Below, one piece after another: positions 28,108 to 37,284 of a stretch of 64,000 bases of DNA (the stretch's first letter is position 1; each line of letters begins with the position of its first letter). The stretch is from Scytonema hofmannii PCC 7110. GTDB lineage: Bacteria; Cyanobacteriota; Cyanobacteriia; Cyanobacteriales; Nostocaceae. The notes under the pieces are model-generated. The model saw only the letters and a program-made list of their open reading frames with translations. It was not told the DNA's origin and did no database searches. The position numbers and the translations under genes are program-made. Location of the stretch: the NCBI RefSeq assembly GCF_000346485.2, contig NZ_KQ976354.1, positions 2,412,200 through 2,476,199 on the forward strand. The letters are read 5' to 3'.

Positions 28108-28407
28108 ATGTCAGTTTATGTAGGCAATCTTTCTTATGAAGTTACAGAAGAGAGTCTGAGTGGCGTGTTTGCAGAATATGGTTCTGTCAAGCGGGTTCAG
28201 CTACCTACAGACCGTGAAACTGGTCGTTTACGCGGCTTTGCTTTTGTAGAAATGGGTACGGATGCTGAAGAAACAGCTGCTATTGATGCGCTTAATGGTG
28301 CAGAGTGGATGGGACGTGATTTGAAAGTGAATAAGGCTAAACCCAGGGAAGAAAGAGGCTCCTTTGGTGGTAATCGGGGAAACACCGGCTTCCGCAACCG
28401 CTACTAA
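28108..28407 (+). CDS. RRM RNA-binding protein with glycine-rich tail
   Basis: The 99-residue protein has one RNA recognition motif: RNP2 VYVGNL at residues 3-8 and RNP1 RGFAFVEM at about 43-50. A short Gly/Arg/Asn tail follows (GSFGGNRGNTGFRNRY). This is the cyanobacterial Rbp family, often cold-induced and thought to act as RNA chaperones or in mRNA localisation. An intrinsic terminator follows at 28473. Which Rbp paralogue it is cannot be told. Confidence 0.93.
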   Translation: MSVYVGNLSYEVTEESLSGVFAEYGSVKRVQLPTDRETGRLRGFAFVEMGTDAEETAAIDALNGAEWMGRDLKVNKAKPREERGSFGGNRGNTGFRNRY

Positions 28408-28472
28408 AGCTTTGCAAATTTAGCTCTTTGAGCTTAACCAATTAATTTACTAAATTAATTCTGTTTTGCAGT

Positions 28473-28501
28473 GGCTCAGGCAAGAATGCTTGGGCCTTTT
28501 T
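28473..28501 (+). terminator. Intrinsic terminator of the RRM gene
   Basis: A ten-base-pair stem (28473-28482 with 28487-28496, including G-U pairs) has an AGAA loop and is followed by TTTTT. Confidence 0.85.
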
Positions 28502-28562
28502 GATATATCCAAAATTCATTTTTACTGAAGTTTGAGTTTAATACAATACTGAGGAAATAAAA

Positions 28563-28895
28563 ATGTCTAGTAACACTGACCTAGTTGTTTATGTTGAAGA
28601 AAGTGAATTTGATACTCTTTTAAGTGAAGAAAAAGTTGTTGTTGTTGACTTTACTGCTACTTGGTGCGGTCCTTGTCGTCTAGTCAGTCCGCTAATGGAT
28701 CAACTCGCTGAGGAATACAAAGGTCGCGCCAAGGTCGTCAAAGTAGACGTTGATAACAACAAGCCAATTTTCAAAAAATTTGGGCTTCGCAGTATTCCAG
28801 CAGTTTTAATTTTCAAAGATGGTGAGTTAGCAGAAACCATTATAGGGGTTTCTCCTTACGAGGAGTTTAACAGCGCTGTTGAGAAGCTTTTTTAG
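28563..28895 (+). CDS. trxA: Thioredoxin
   Basis: This is a 110-residue dithiol reductant with the active site ATWCGPCR at about residues 33-40 and the cis-Pro loop RSIPAVLIF. It reduces disulfides of target enzymes. The fold is complete and of normal length. It is preceded by the RRM gene terminator, so it has its own promoter. The thioredoxin subtype (m, x or y) is not assigned. Confidence 0.93.
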   Translation: MSSNTDLVVYVEESEFDTLLSEEKVVVVDFTATWCGPCRLVSPLMDQLAEEYKGRAKVVKVDVDNNKPIFKKFGLRSIPAVLIFKDGELAETIIGVSPYEEFNSAVEKLF

Positions 28896-29059
28896 CTGGT
28901 TTTAGGGATTGCTATTTGGTATTTGGTGCCAAAAGTCTGCTAAGGTCTGTAAACGTATCATAGAACGTGTGCCACATTACCAATTTGGTACACTGCCTCA
29001 ATTTAACTTTGACAGAGTACTAGAGGTAGAGATTTGTTGAAATCATTTTGGGTTAGGCT

Positions 29060-29350
29060 ATGGGCATTGATGAAATACTTAAAGCTGATCGGGAAGAAAT
29101 TTTGAGAATTGCGGCTTCCTACGGAGCGTATAATGTCCGGGTGTTTGGTTCTGTAGCGAGAGGAGAAGCAAGACCAGACAGTGATGTAGATTTTCTGGTG
29201 GAACTTGAACCACAACGAACCTTGTTAGACCAAATTGCTTTAATGCAGTCCTTAGAAGAATTGCTAGGACGTAAAGTGGACGTAACTGAACCAGAAACTC
29301 TACATGAGTTGATTAGAGATAAAGTGTTGCGGGAAGCTGTGGCGTTATGA
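29060..29350 (+). CDS. mntA: MntA-type minimal nucleotidyltransferase antitoxin
   Basis: The 96-residue protein has the nucleotidyltransferase motif GSVARGEARPDSDVDFLVE with the metal-binding Asp pair. In MntA/HepT systems this enzyme AMPylates a Tyr of the HEPN toxin and so neutralises it. Its stop overlaps the start of the HepT gene by four bases (ATGA), the classic coupled arrangement. It begins a cluster of three toxin-antitoxin modules. Confidence 0.88.
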   Translation: MGIDEILKADREEILRIAASYGAYNVRVFGSVARGEARPDSDVDFLVELEPQRTLLDQIALMQSLEELLGRKVDVTEPETLHELIRDKVLREAVAL

Positions 29351-29685
29351 GAGACGATCGGCTGTACTTGAGCAACATCTTTGAATGTATCGAGCGCATA
29401 GAGTCTTATACTTGTGATGGCAAAGAGGTATTTTTGCAAACCACAATAATTCAAGATGCGGTAATTAGAAATTTTGAAATTATTGGGGAAGCAACGAAGC
29501 GGTTATCTCCCGAAATCAGAGCAGCTTACCCAGATGTACCTTGGCAGCAAGTAGCTGGTTTTAGAGATGTACTGATTCATGATTATTTAAAGGTAAATTT
29601 AAATCGAGTTTGGGGCGTGATTGAGCAGAATTTGCCCCAACTGAAGGCAACTATTGAGGCGATTTTGCAAGAATTGGGGAAGTAA
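29347..29685 (+). CDS. hepT: HepT-like HEPN-domain toxin
   Basis: The 112-residue HEPN ribonuclease-like toxin has the catalytic RDVLIHDY motif (Arg, four residues, His, then Asp-Tyr). The Tyr is the site AMPylated by the partner. It overlaps the MntA gene by four bases. The product would cleave RNA when not modified. All key residues are present. Confidence 0.88.
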   Translation: MRDDRLYLSNIFECIERIESYTCDGKEVFLQTTIIQDAVIRNFEIIGEATKRLSPEIRAAYPDVPWQQVAGFRDVLIHDYLKVNLNRVWGVIEQNLPQLKATIEAILQELGK

Positions 29686-29823
29686 TGATACTGTTTCATT
29701 TACATTTCTACAATTAATCTGTTTAATTCTAAATTGACCATACCGACTGCGATAGGTATTGGCCCAACTTAGTTGCAGGGAGTACGATCGCTAGCGATCG
29801 CACTCTTGCGATCGTCAATCTGC

Positions 29824-30240
29824 TCAAACTGATGATTCTGTTTGTAGCCAATCTTCTAAAGAAATTCCTGGAACTCTCTGCATATCAGAATCATGAGAAA
29901 CAAGAATTAAGCCATGTGTAATCGCTGTTGCAGCTATCAAAATATCTGCATCTTCCAGACGGTTACCTCTACGCTTTAAATCCAAATGAATTTCACATGC
30001 TCTCTCAAAAATTTCTAAATTGTCTAAAAATAAAATTTTGTAATTGGTGCAAACTTCATTAAGTTCAGATAACTGCCTAGTAGCATTTGCGTAAATAAGA
30101 CCTCTTTTAGATTCGTAGTATGCTACGCAACTTATAAAAACTTCTTGTCTTAAAAACCTTACTTCTTCTAGTTTATTAATTATTTTTTGATTTTTTTTCA
30201 AAATAGCCGTTAATATATTTGTATCCAGGAGATAACCCAT
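29824..30240 (-). CDS. PIN-domain toxin, copy 1 (VapC-like)
   Basis: The 138-residue PIN ribonuclease has acidic residues in LLDTNIL, YYESKRG, DADILIAATA and SHDSDMQRV. The antitoxin gene lies upstream with a nine-base gap. The whole module is duplicated 817 bases further on (copy at 30647). Differences between the copies cluster in residues 2-39, while residues 40-135 are nearly identical. The target RNA is not known. Confidence 0.85.
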   Translation of the reverse strand: MGYLLDTNILTAILKKNQKIINKLEEVRFLRQEVFISCVAYYESKRGLIYANATRQLSELNEVCTNYKILFLDNLEIFERACEIHLDLKRRGNRLEDADILIAATAITHGLILVSHDSDMQRVPGISLEDWLQTESSV

Positions 30241-30249
30241 TATGACTCA

Positions 30250-30543
30250 CTATCTCCCTTCTACTGCCTCATCATACATTTTTATTTGCTCCGGAGTTAA
30301 ATCATTTAATGTTCCAGAAACTGCTTCTATTACTAAAATACTATCAATTATACTTACTAATTCATCATGAGGAATACTTTTTACATATTCCGGAGAAAAT
30401 TTATCTACAAATTTTGCTAAATGTTGAATCATTCCCTCTTTATCTAACCTTTCCCTGTACAGGCTATTATCTTCTATCAATTTCTCAATAATCTTTGTTA
30501 TACGTACAATGGCAACATTTCTTTCACTATAAAGTTCGTGCAT
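30250..30543 (-). CDS. Putative antitoxin of PIN toxin copy 1
   Basis: This 97-residue helical, charged protein precedes the PIN toxin gene by nine bases. I do not recognise its family; the assignment rests on size and position. It differs from its duplicate mainly in residues 61-71 (HDELVSIIDSI against DDELTNRINKI). This is the likely region that selects the partner toxin. Confidence 0.7.
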   Translation of the reverse strand: MHELYSERNVAIVRITKIIEKLIEDNSLYRERLDKEGMIQHLAKFVDKFSPEYVKSIPHDELVSIIDSILVIEAVSGTLNDLTPEQIKMYDEAVEGR

Positions 30544-30646
30544 AATTTACCCATTGTATAATTTAATGACTTCAAATAAAATCCATCATCCTAAGTATAA
30601 CTTACTTTTGTAAGATTTAGGGGTGCGAGCGTCAATCTGCTCAAAC

Positions 30647-31057
30647 TTAAGATTCTGTTTGTAGCCAATCTTCTAAAGAAATTCCTGGAACTCTCTGCAT
30701 ATCAGAATCATGAGAAACAAGAATTAAGCCATGTGCGATCGCTGTTGCAGCTATCAAAATATCTGCATCTTCCAGACGGTTACCTCTACGCTTTAAATCC
30801 AAATGAATTTCACATGCTCTCTCAAAAATTTCTAAATTGTCTAAAAATAAAATTTTGTAATTGGTGCAAACTTCATTAAGTTCAGATAACTGCCTAGTAG
30901 CATTTGCGTAAATAAGACCTCTTTTAGACTCGTAGTATGCTATGCGACTTATAAAAACTTCTTGTCCTATAAAATCAACCTCTTCTAGTTTATTAGTTAT
31001 CTGTTCATTTTTTTTTAAGATAGCCGTTAATATATTTGTATCAAGAAGATAACTCAT
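30647..31057 (-). CDS. PIN-domain toxin, copy 2 (VapC-like)
   Basis: This 136-residue duplicate of the toxin at 29824 has the same catalytic acids. It ends ...LQTES, two residues shorter. Substitutions relative to copy 1 (G2S, QK to EQ near 18, R28D, LR to IG near 30, CV to RI near 38) are confined to the N-terminal third, apart from one T/A change. Confidence 0.85.
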   Translation of the reverse strand: MSYLLDTNILTAILKKNEQITNKLEEVDFIGQEVFISRIAYYESKRGLIYANATRQLSELNEVCTNYKILFLDNLEIFERACEIHLDLKRRGNRLEDADILIAATAIAHGLILVSHDSDMQRVPGISLEDWLQTES

Positions 31058-31066
31058 TATGACTTA

Positions 31067-31360
31067 TTATCTCCCTTCTACTGATTCATCATACATCTTA
31101 ATTTGCTCTGGAGTTAAGTCATTTAATGTTCCAGAAACTGCCTCTATGACTAAAATTTTGTTAATTCTATTTGTTAATTCATCATCTGGAATGCTTTTTA
31201 CATATTCCGGAGAAAATTTATCTACAAATTTTGCTAAATGTTGAATCATTCCCTCTTTATCTAACCTTTCTCTGTACAGGCTATTATCTTCTATCAATTT
31301 CTCAATAATCTTTGATATACGTACAATTGCAACATTTCTTTCACTATAAAGTTCGTGCAT
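31067..31360 (-). CDS. Putative antitoxin of PIN toxin copy 2
   Basis: This 97-residue duplicate of the protein at 30250 lies nine bases upstream of its toxin, exactly as in copy 1. It is nearly identical except for residues 61-71 and two single changes. Confidence 0.7.
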   Translation of the reverse strand: MHELYSERNVAIVRISKIIEKLIEDNSLYRERLDKEGMIQHLAKFVDKFSPEYVKSIPDDELTNRINKILVIEAVSGTLNDLTPEQIKMYDESVEGR

Positions 31361-31422
31361 AATTTACTCCTTGTATAATTTAATGACTTCAAATAAAACC
31401 CATTATCCTAAGCATAACTTAT

Positions 31423-31545
31423 GTTTGTGAGATTGATGAAGCGATCGCCGAACCACAACAAGTGGCTGATACTTTTAATAAAATTAAGGTGCTACCAAAA
31501 CAAGTAAGTAATAAAAAGGAAAATATTTGGAACGGCAATGTGTAA
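31423..31545 (+). pseudogene. Decayed coding fragment
   Basis: An open stretch without a start reads EIDEAIAEPQQVADTFNKIK and 20 further residues to a stop, followed by a terminator. It was not recognised. It is probably the tail of a gene lost when the toxin modules expanded, though chance is possible. Confidence 0.3.
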
Positions 31546-31547
31546 TA

Positions 31548-31581
31548 TAAACTCCCTGGCTTAGATAACCAGGAGTTTTTT
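31548..31581 (+). terminator. Hairpin with T-run
   Basis: ACTCCCTGG pairs with CCAGGAGT (one bulged C) and is followed by six T on the plus strand. It sits between the decayed fragment and the PHP gene. Confidence 0.6.
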
Positions 31582-31601
31582 GGTAAGAGTGACTAACATC
31601 A

Positions 31602-32288
31602 TTACAAGCGATGCAGCAAACTTAAGCCATGAGTATCAGTCCCACAACTGTTAAATAGACTGTATTTACTGGCTAACTGTTGCACCTGTTCTGACTCTCT
31701 AACGCTAGGTTTCCAAGGGTTGGGATTGTTGTAGGCGTAAAAAGATTCGACGCCATCAATACCAACTGCAGCGGCGGCGGGAATCAAATCAAAGTGCGAT
31801 CGCCGATAACGAGCCGGGTGAGCCAATACTGCCAATCCGCCTGCTTCATGAATAGCAGATATCACATTAGCTGCTTGATAGGTTTCCCCTGTCGTGACTT
31901 TTCTTTGAAGATAAGGTTTTATATTGGCTTGTTCTGGATCGAAAGCATACCCCAGAATATGGACATCTGTATTTAGAAGATTGGCGTTAATTTCTATACC
32001 AGTCCATAGATAAGGTGTATTTGCTCCTGGATTATTCCATCTCCATTGTTCTAACCAAGTTTGCGCTGCTTGATAACCAGCTATACTATGGTGGTCAGTA
32101 ATGGCAAGCCCTTTTAATCCAATGGCAATAGCTTGCTCCATCAATGCACTTGGTTGTAATTTACCATCAGAGTGGATGGTGTGCATGTGAAAGTTGTAAC
32201 TCATTGGACAACTCAATGTATTGATGCTTTGAAATATATACTTCAATTGTTCGCTTGAGGTGGACACCTCGACAACCTTTACACTCAT
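31602..32288 (-). CDS. PHP-domain metal-dependent phosphoesterase
   Basis: The product has about 228 residues. The PHP metal ligands are seen in NFHMHTIHSDG and AITDHHS, then VLAHPARY and CGTDTHG near the end. PHP enzymes hydrolyse phosphoesters such as nucleotides or 3',5'-bisphosphates. I chose the ATG at 32288 because AGAGG lies about six bases before it; a longer frame from 32333 has no such site. Substrate unknown. Confidence 0.85.
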   Translation of the reverse strand: MSVKVVEVSTSSEQLKYIFQSINTLSCPMSYNFHMHTIHSDGKLQPSALMEQAIAIGLKGLAITDHHSIAGYQAAQTWLEQWRWNNPGANTPYLWTGIEINANLLNTDVHILGYAFDPEQANIKPYLQRKVTTGETYQAANVISAIHEAGGLAVLAHPARYRRSHFDLIPAAAAVGIDGVESFYAYNNPNPWKPSVRESEQVQQLASKYSLFNSCGTDTHGLSLLHRL

Positions 32289-32612
32289 ACGTACCTCTTT
32301 TTTAAATAGGCGATTTTTTACACTAGAAAACATGACACTAATAGCCCAGAATGCACCAGCACTACATACGTATGTTGGTAATCAGCTTCTGGGCATTTGG
32401 CAATTTTTTTCAATATGTTAAGACTACGTTAGCAAATTCAAAAGCTGACGGTCATGCGTATATTCGATTGGTCTTATAAGAAAAAGTAAGAAATGTTGCA
32501 ACCAGTATCCGTTAAATTCACTAGCTACAACTATAGAAATCATTTATAAATACAAGAAAAAATGCGATAAAAAAGAAAGTAACTTTTCCAAAATATGTAT
32601 AAATTATACTAT

Positions 32613-33641
32613 TTAAATTGGTAATCCCAATAATTCACCAGAGCCGGTAACAACCTCCCCAATGACATTGGCTGTAATATTTTGTAAAGCAAAATGTGCC
32701 ATTGCTTGCTCTACTTCATTGGGGGTAACAAGCAGTACAAACCCGATCCCCATGTTGAAAGTGTTATACATGGCTTGTGAATTCACAGATCCCTTTTCAG
32801 CTAGCCATTGAAATATAGGTGGGACAGACCAACCACTGGGATCGATTTTAATCGCTTGACCCTTACCCAAGCAACGAGGCAAATTTTCAGGCAATCCTCC
32901 GCCTGTAATATGTGCCATCCCGTGGATTTCTAACCCTGCTTTACGCGCAGCTAGTACAGATTTGACATAAATGTAGGTGGGTGAGAGGAAAATTTCTCCT
33001 AGAGTTTGTCCTCCTAATATTTCTGGGCGATCGCTCCAAGAAAATCCTTTGTCGCTGACAATTTTCCTAACCAAGCTAAAGCCATTGCTATGTACACCAG
33101 CACTTGCAAGAGCGATCGCCACATCGCCCACTTGTACTTGAGAACCATCAATCATCTGGCTTTTCTCTACAATTCCCACACAGAAACCAGCCAGATCGTA
33201 CTCACCCACTTGATAAAATCCGGGCATTTCTGCAGTTTCTCCTCCAAGTAAGGAGCATCCCGCCTGCTTGCATCCAGAGGCTATACCTGCAACCACCTCA
33301 GTTAATTGTTCTTTTTCCAAATGACCCGTTGCCAGGTAATCTAAAAAAAACAGAGGTTCTGCACCAGATGTCAACACATCATTGACGCACATTGCCACCA
33401 AATCAATGCCTATGGTGTTGTGACGATTGAGAGATTGAGCGATTTTGAGCTTTGTTCCCACACCATCAGTCCCTGAAACCAGAACTGGTTCCTTATAACC
33501 GTATGGTAGTTGAAAACAGCCACTAAAACCGCCCAATCCACCAATCACTTCTGGTCGAAAAGTACTCTGAACTAAATTCCGAATTTGATTGACAAATTCT
33601 CGACCAGCCTCAACATCAACCCCTGCCTCTTTGTAGTCCAT
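32613..33641 (-). CDS. purM: Phosphoribosylformylglycinamidine cyclo-ligase
   Basis: AIR synthetase, the fifth step of purine synthesis, is ATP-dependent. At 342 residues it has the normal length. Family motifs are visible: MDYKEAGVD at the start, [35 protein letters not shown]. It is a single gene here, not in a pur operon, as is usual in cyanobacteria. A heptamer array lies just before its start. Confidence 0.96.
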   Translation of the reverse strand: MDYKEAGVDVEAGREFVNQIRNLVQSTFRPEVIGGLGGFSGCFQLPYGYKEPVLVSGTDGVGTKLKIAQSLNRHNTIGIDLVAMCVNDVLTSGAEPLFFLDYLATGHLEKEQLTEVVAGIASGCKQAGCSLLGGETAEMPGFYQVGEYDLAGFCVGIVEKSQMIDGSQVQVGDVAIALASAGVHSNGFSLVRKIVSDKGFSWSDRPEILGGQTLGEIFLSPTYIYVKSVLAARKAGLEIHGMAHITGGGLPENLPRCLGKGQAIKIDPSGWSVPPIFQWLAEKGSVNSQAMYNTFNMGIGFVLLVTPNEVEQAMAHFALQNITANVIGEVVTGSGELLGLPI

Positions 33642-33668
33642 TCCTCACAACACTGTTAAAGTTAATAA

Positions 33669-33765
33669 TTGTTAGTTGTTAGTTGTTAGTTGTTAGTTGT
33701 TAGTTGTTAGTTGTTAGTTGTTAGTTGTTATTAGCTACTAACTACCAACTACTAACAACTAACCT
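33669..33765. repeat. TTAGTTG (ACAACTA) heptamer array
   Basis: About 14 units separate purM and the small gene at 33766. It is the same STRR family as 17597-17721, in the opposite orientation. Confidence 0.9.
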
Positions 33766-33972
33766 TTAAAAGACCTCATCTTCAATACCAAGCCACCATT
33801 CCCCCAAATTCATCAAATCCTGGCGGATATCTTCTAATTCTTGAACATAATCAACTTCTGTCATTGAGTCTTTACGCTCTTGAAGTTTCTTCAATCGTAA
33901 CTGCACTAACAGCCAAGGCTTGGTTATGCTGTTAGTCTGCTCTAAGTATTTTGCCAATTGTGTGCTATTCAT
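33766..33972 (-). CDS. Small hypothetical protein
   Basis: The 68-residue acidic helical protein (MNSTQLAKYLEQTNSITKPW start, GEWWLGIEDEVF end) was not recognised. Its composition and Trp-rich tail look like a small conserved cyanobacterial protein. It lies upstream of purM on the same strand, with the heptamer array between. Confidence 0.55.
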   Translation of the reverse strand: MNSTQLAKYLEQTNSITKPWLLVQLRLKKLQERKDSMTEVDYVQELEDIRQDLMNLGEWWLGIEDEVF

Positions 33973-34182
33973 ACACCTACTTTAAACCAAACTTAGCAAA
34001 GATTTTCACAACTCTATACCATTTTGGATTTTGGAAGCGTGGATTTTGGATGCGTGAATTGAGAAAGTAGCCATATTGTACTTTCGTACACCAGCAGACA
34101 TGAAAATTTCTCTGCCTCCACTCCCTACTCCCACTCTCCCACTCCCTATTCCCTACTCCCTATTTTTATACCTACGTAACGG

Positions 34183-34208
34183 AAAAACAACCATGCCAAG
34201 TGGCATGG
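34183..34208 (-). terminator. Intrinsic terminator of sodB
   Basis: On the minus strand CCATGCC, ACTT, GGCATGG is followed by TTGTTTTT, 42 bases after the sodB stop. Confidence 0.8.
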
Positions 34209-34249
34209 CTGCTGTTGAGAAATTAATTCATGGGAGACAGGTAGCTGAT

Positions 34250-34855
34250 TTAGTACTTAGCTGCGTGAGCATACTGTTCGGCAACAAAATCCCAGTTAAT
34301 TAGGTTGTCTAGGAAAGTTTGCAAATAATCTGGACGGCGGTTTTGGTAGTCCAGATAATAAGCGTGTTCCCAAACATCAGCTGTTAACAAAGGAGTTTGA
34401 CCATCAGTCATAGGGTTAGCTGCATTAGGTGTTTTGATAACCTTCAGTTCACCTTTATCCAGTACCAACCAAGCATATCCACTGCCAAACTGAGTTGCAC
34501 CAGCTTGTTTGAACTGGTTTTTGAATTCATCTAAGCTACCAAAAGAAGCATTGATCTTTTCAGCTAACTCCCCAGTAGGACTGCCACTGTTTTTCTTCAA
34601 GCCATTCCAGTAGAAGGTATGGTTCCATACTTGAGCGGCATTGTTGAAAATACCAGCTTTAGATGAATCCTTAGCAGAAGCCAGTATCACTTCCTCTAGG
34701 GTCTTGTTTTCAAGGTCTGTACCTTTGACAAGATTGTTAAGATTAGTGACGTAACCTGCATGGTGCTTGTCATGATGGAACTCTAGAGTCTGAGCCGAGA
34801 TAAATGGCTCTAGAGATTTGTAGTCGTATGGTAACGGGGGAAGTTCAAATGCCAT
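34250..34855 (-). CDS. sodB: Iron superoxide dismutase
   Basis: This cytoplasmic enzyme converts superoxide to oxygen and hydrogen peroxide. The 201-residue protein has the metal ligands in EFHHDKHH (His), NHTFYW (His) and DVWEHAYY (Asp, His). GGL-type second-sphere residues and the motif AGATQFGSGYAWLV are typical of the iron form. The terminator at 34183 ends the transcript. Protection of oxygen-sensitive enzymes is the expected role. Confidence 0.95.
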   Translation of the reverse strand: MAFELPPLPYDYKSLEPFISAQTLEFHHDKHHAGYVTNLNNLVKGTDLENKTLEEVILASAKDSSKAGIFNNAAQVWNHTFYWNGLKKNSGSPTGELAEKINASFGSLDEFKNQFKQAGATQFGSGYAWLVLDKGELKVIKTPNAANPMTDGQTPLLTADVWEHAYYLDYQNRRPDYLQTFLDNLINWDFVAEQYAHAAKY

Positions 34856-35094
34856 TGTGTCCGATCCTCTCTTTACCGTATTTCAGTTTAAAGCCACTGG
34901 GGTAGCTATGGAAATTACACGTTTGTGTTGAGCAGTTTCAGGAGCTTAAAACTGCGATACCAAACTTAACAATTCGATTCTACCTAAAAATGCCACTTGT
35001 ATCAGGGAAGCGATCGCGACACTGGTGATTTCATGAGCAGGATTGCGCTCTAACGGGGAATCTGAAGCCGATTCATTATAAAAAAGACTTGCTG

Positions 35095-35739
35095 TCAGGA
35101 AAGATTGACAATTCCGCGTTTGAGGGCTACAAGCACTGCTTGGGTTCGGTCATTAACACTCAATTTGCTCAAAATATTATTAATGTGGAACTTGACAGTA
35201 CTTTCAGAAATACGCAGAGCAGCACTAATATCTTGGTTGCTCTTACCAACTGCCATTAGACGAAGGACTTGCGTCTCACGATCGCTCAGTTCCGGGTTAC
35301 TCATCCGTTCCGCCAGTTTAGCTCCCACTGTAGGCTGAAGGTACTTTTGGTTGCTAGCAACGGTGCGAATAGCCCTTAAAAGTTCATCAGGTTCAGCGTC
35401 TTTGAGCAAATAGCCCCTTGCGCCTGCTCGCAATCCGCGATAAATATCTTCATCACCATCAAAGGTTGTCAGTACAATAATTCTGGCATCATTAAACTTA
35501 TTACAAATTGCATCAATCGCATCAACACCCCCCATCTTAGGCATCCGTAAATCCATCAGGGTGACATCAGGTTGGTATTCGCAGAACATTTCTATAGCAG
35601 AATGCCCATCACCCGCCTGTGCTACGACTACCATATCTGGCTCTCGCTCAATCATCGCCGCCAAGCCCTGACGTACCACAGGATGGTCATCAGCAATCAA
35701 GACCCGAATAAGATTTGACTGAACTAAGCTCTTTGTCAT
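35095..35739 (-). CDS. NarL/LuxR-family response regulator
   Basis: The product has 214 residues. The N-terminal receiver has the phospho-Asp in VTLMDLRMPKM and acidic pocket in IADDHP. The C-terminal LuxR helix-turn-helix is LSDRETQVLRLMAVGKSNQDISAALRISESTVKFHINNIL (40 residues, about 148-187). It is the last gene of a run of three signalling genes on this strand and is the likely output of the kinase at 35800. Confidence 0.92.
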   Translation of the reverse strand: MTKSLVQSNLIRVLIADDHPVVRQGLAAMIEREPDMVVVAQAGDGHSAIEMFCEYQPDVTLMDLRMPKMGGVDAIDAICNKFNDARIIVLTTFDGDEDIYRGLRAGARGYLLKDAEPDELLRAIRTVASNQKYLQPTVGAKLAERMSNPELSDRETQVLRLMAVGKSNQDISAALRISESTVKFHINNILSKLSVNDRTQAVLVALKRGIVNLS

Positions 35740-35756
35740 TTACTTTGTTGTCATTT

Positions 35757-35810
35757 GTCACTGGTCACTGGTCACTGGTCACTGGTCACTGGTCACTGGT
35801 CACTGGTCAC
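35757..35810 (-). repeat. CAGTGAC heptamer array
   Basis: Seven to eight heptamers between the kinase and the regulator, reading CAGTGAC on the minus strand, provide the kinase stop codon (SDQ end). Confidence 0.9.
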
Positions 35811-37239
35811 TAACTATTACCACAACTTCTGTACCCTCTCCCGGATGACTTCGTATCGTCAGTTCTGCTCCAATATTTATGGCTCGTTCTCTCATTCCTA
35901 AAAGACCATAACCATTAGTGACAGATGGGCTGTCAGCATCAAATCCCCGCCCATTATCTTGAATTCTTAACAGACACCGTGTTTTTTCGTATATCATTTC
36001 AACTCGAATTTCACTGGCTTCACCATACTTAACAGCATTTGTCAAGGCTTCCTGTCCAATTCGCAGGAGATTATTTTCTATATCTGAGCGTAGGGGGTAA
36101 ACTTCACCTGTCACTTCCCAAATAATACAAGTGTTAGAATAAGATTGCATTTGCATCGTTAGGTGATTGAGAGCGCTACATAGGTCTCCATTCTCCAACA
36201 GATGCGGACGCAGTGCCTCTACTGAACGACGTGCTTCTGTCAAACCTCCACGTGCAAGGTCGTGTACTGTCTTAATATGTTCTCTTGCTTCCTCTGAAAC
36301 ACTCTCCATCACTCGTGAAGCTGCGCCCAAATGAACGATAATACCTGTAAAAGCTTGTGCTAGGGTATCGTGAATCTCTCGTGCCATGCGGTTCCGTTCT
36401 TCAAGAACAGATGCTTCTTCGGCTTGTTTGCGCTCGGTAATGTCTTGCCCTATACCGATAATCGTATCATTATTCAATCGAATATTTGCCCAAGAAGTCT
36501 CGATATAATGTCCCACGCGAATTTTAATTTTAAAATCCTGCCACCTTCCAGTGGCTGCTATCATATGCTCTAAAGCTAATGCACGAATCTTAGGATCGGG
36601 AAAGAATTCTTCTAGTATGTCAATTTTTTGAATTTCTTCTTGAGATTTACCTAAGAGACGTTGGAACTCTCGATTCACTAAATGAAACCGACCTTCATTA
36701 TCGTAAAGAGTCAACATCACAGGAATGTAGTCAAAAATAGTTTGTAAAAGTTCTTTTTGATGCCGCAGATCTTCTTCCACACGCTTGCGTTCTTCAAGTT
36801 CTGCTGTTAGTCTTAAATTTTGCTCTAAAAGTTCTTTGGAAAGCCTTCTAAGACGCAATTGATTTTCAACTCGAGCTAAAACTTCTCGCTCTTCAAAAGG
36901 TTTGATAATATAGTCTACTCCACCTAAAGAAAAAGCTTTTACCTTGTCAAGTATTTCATGCAAAGCACTGATAAAAATAATGGGAATATCTTGAGTTCTA
37001 GGAGAAGCTTTTAACCGATTACATACTTCATACCCATCCATTCCCGGCATCATAATATCTAACAAAATGAGATCGGGTAAATTCGATTGAATAAACCTTA
37101 AAGCCAATTTACTACTTGGGGCTGGGTGTACTTTATATCCTGCTTTTGATAAAATACTGCTTAAAAGATTTAGGTTGTCGGGGGTATCGTCAACAATCAA
37201 AATAGTTCCTTTATCTAAGAAATTTTTAACCACGTTCAT
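35800..37239 (-). CDS. Receiver-PAS-histidine kinase (HisKA_3 type)
   Basis: The 479-residue cytoplasmic kinase has, in order: an N-terminal receiver (about 12-130, phospho-Asp in LILLDIMMPGMDG), a coiled linker, a PAS domain (about 165-280), and the dimerisation/phosphotransfer helix with the phospho-His in REIHDTLAQ. The HATPase has NAVKYGEASEI, DNGRGFD and GYGLLGMRERA. The kinase class pairs with NarL regulators, and one follows directly. The last codons come from the heptamer array. Confidence 0.9.
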   Translation of the reverse strand: MNVVKNFLDKGTILIVDDTPDNLNLLSSILSKAGYKVHPAPSSKLALRFIQSNLPDLILLDIMMPGMDGYEVCNRLKASPRTQDIPIIFISALHEILDKVKAFSLGGVDYIIKPFEEREVLARVENQLRLRRLSKELLEQNLRLTAELEERKRVEEDLRHQKELLQTIFDYIPVMLTLYDNEGRFHLVNREFQRLLGKSQEEIQKIDILEEFFPDPKIRALALEHMIAATGRWQDFKIKIRVGHYIETSWANIRLNNDTIIGIGQDITERKQAEEASVLEERNRMAREIHDTLAQAFTGIIVHLGAASRVMESVSEEAREHIKTVHDLARGGLTEARRSVEALRPHLLENGDLCSALNHLTMQMQSYSNTCIIWEVTGEVYPLRSDIENNLLRIGQEALTNAVKYGEASEIRVEMIYEKTRCLLRIQDNGRGFDADSPSVTNGYGLLGMRERAINIGAELTIRSHPGEGTEVVVIVSDQ

Positions 37240-37284
37240 TGTTATTTTTTAAAGTCATTAAAAAAATGGGTTTTTCTGATTTAT

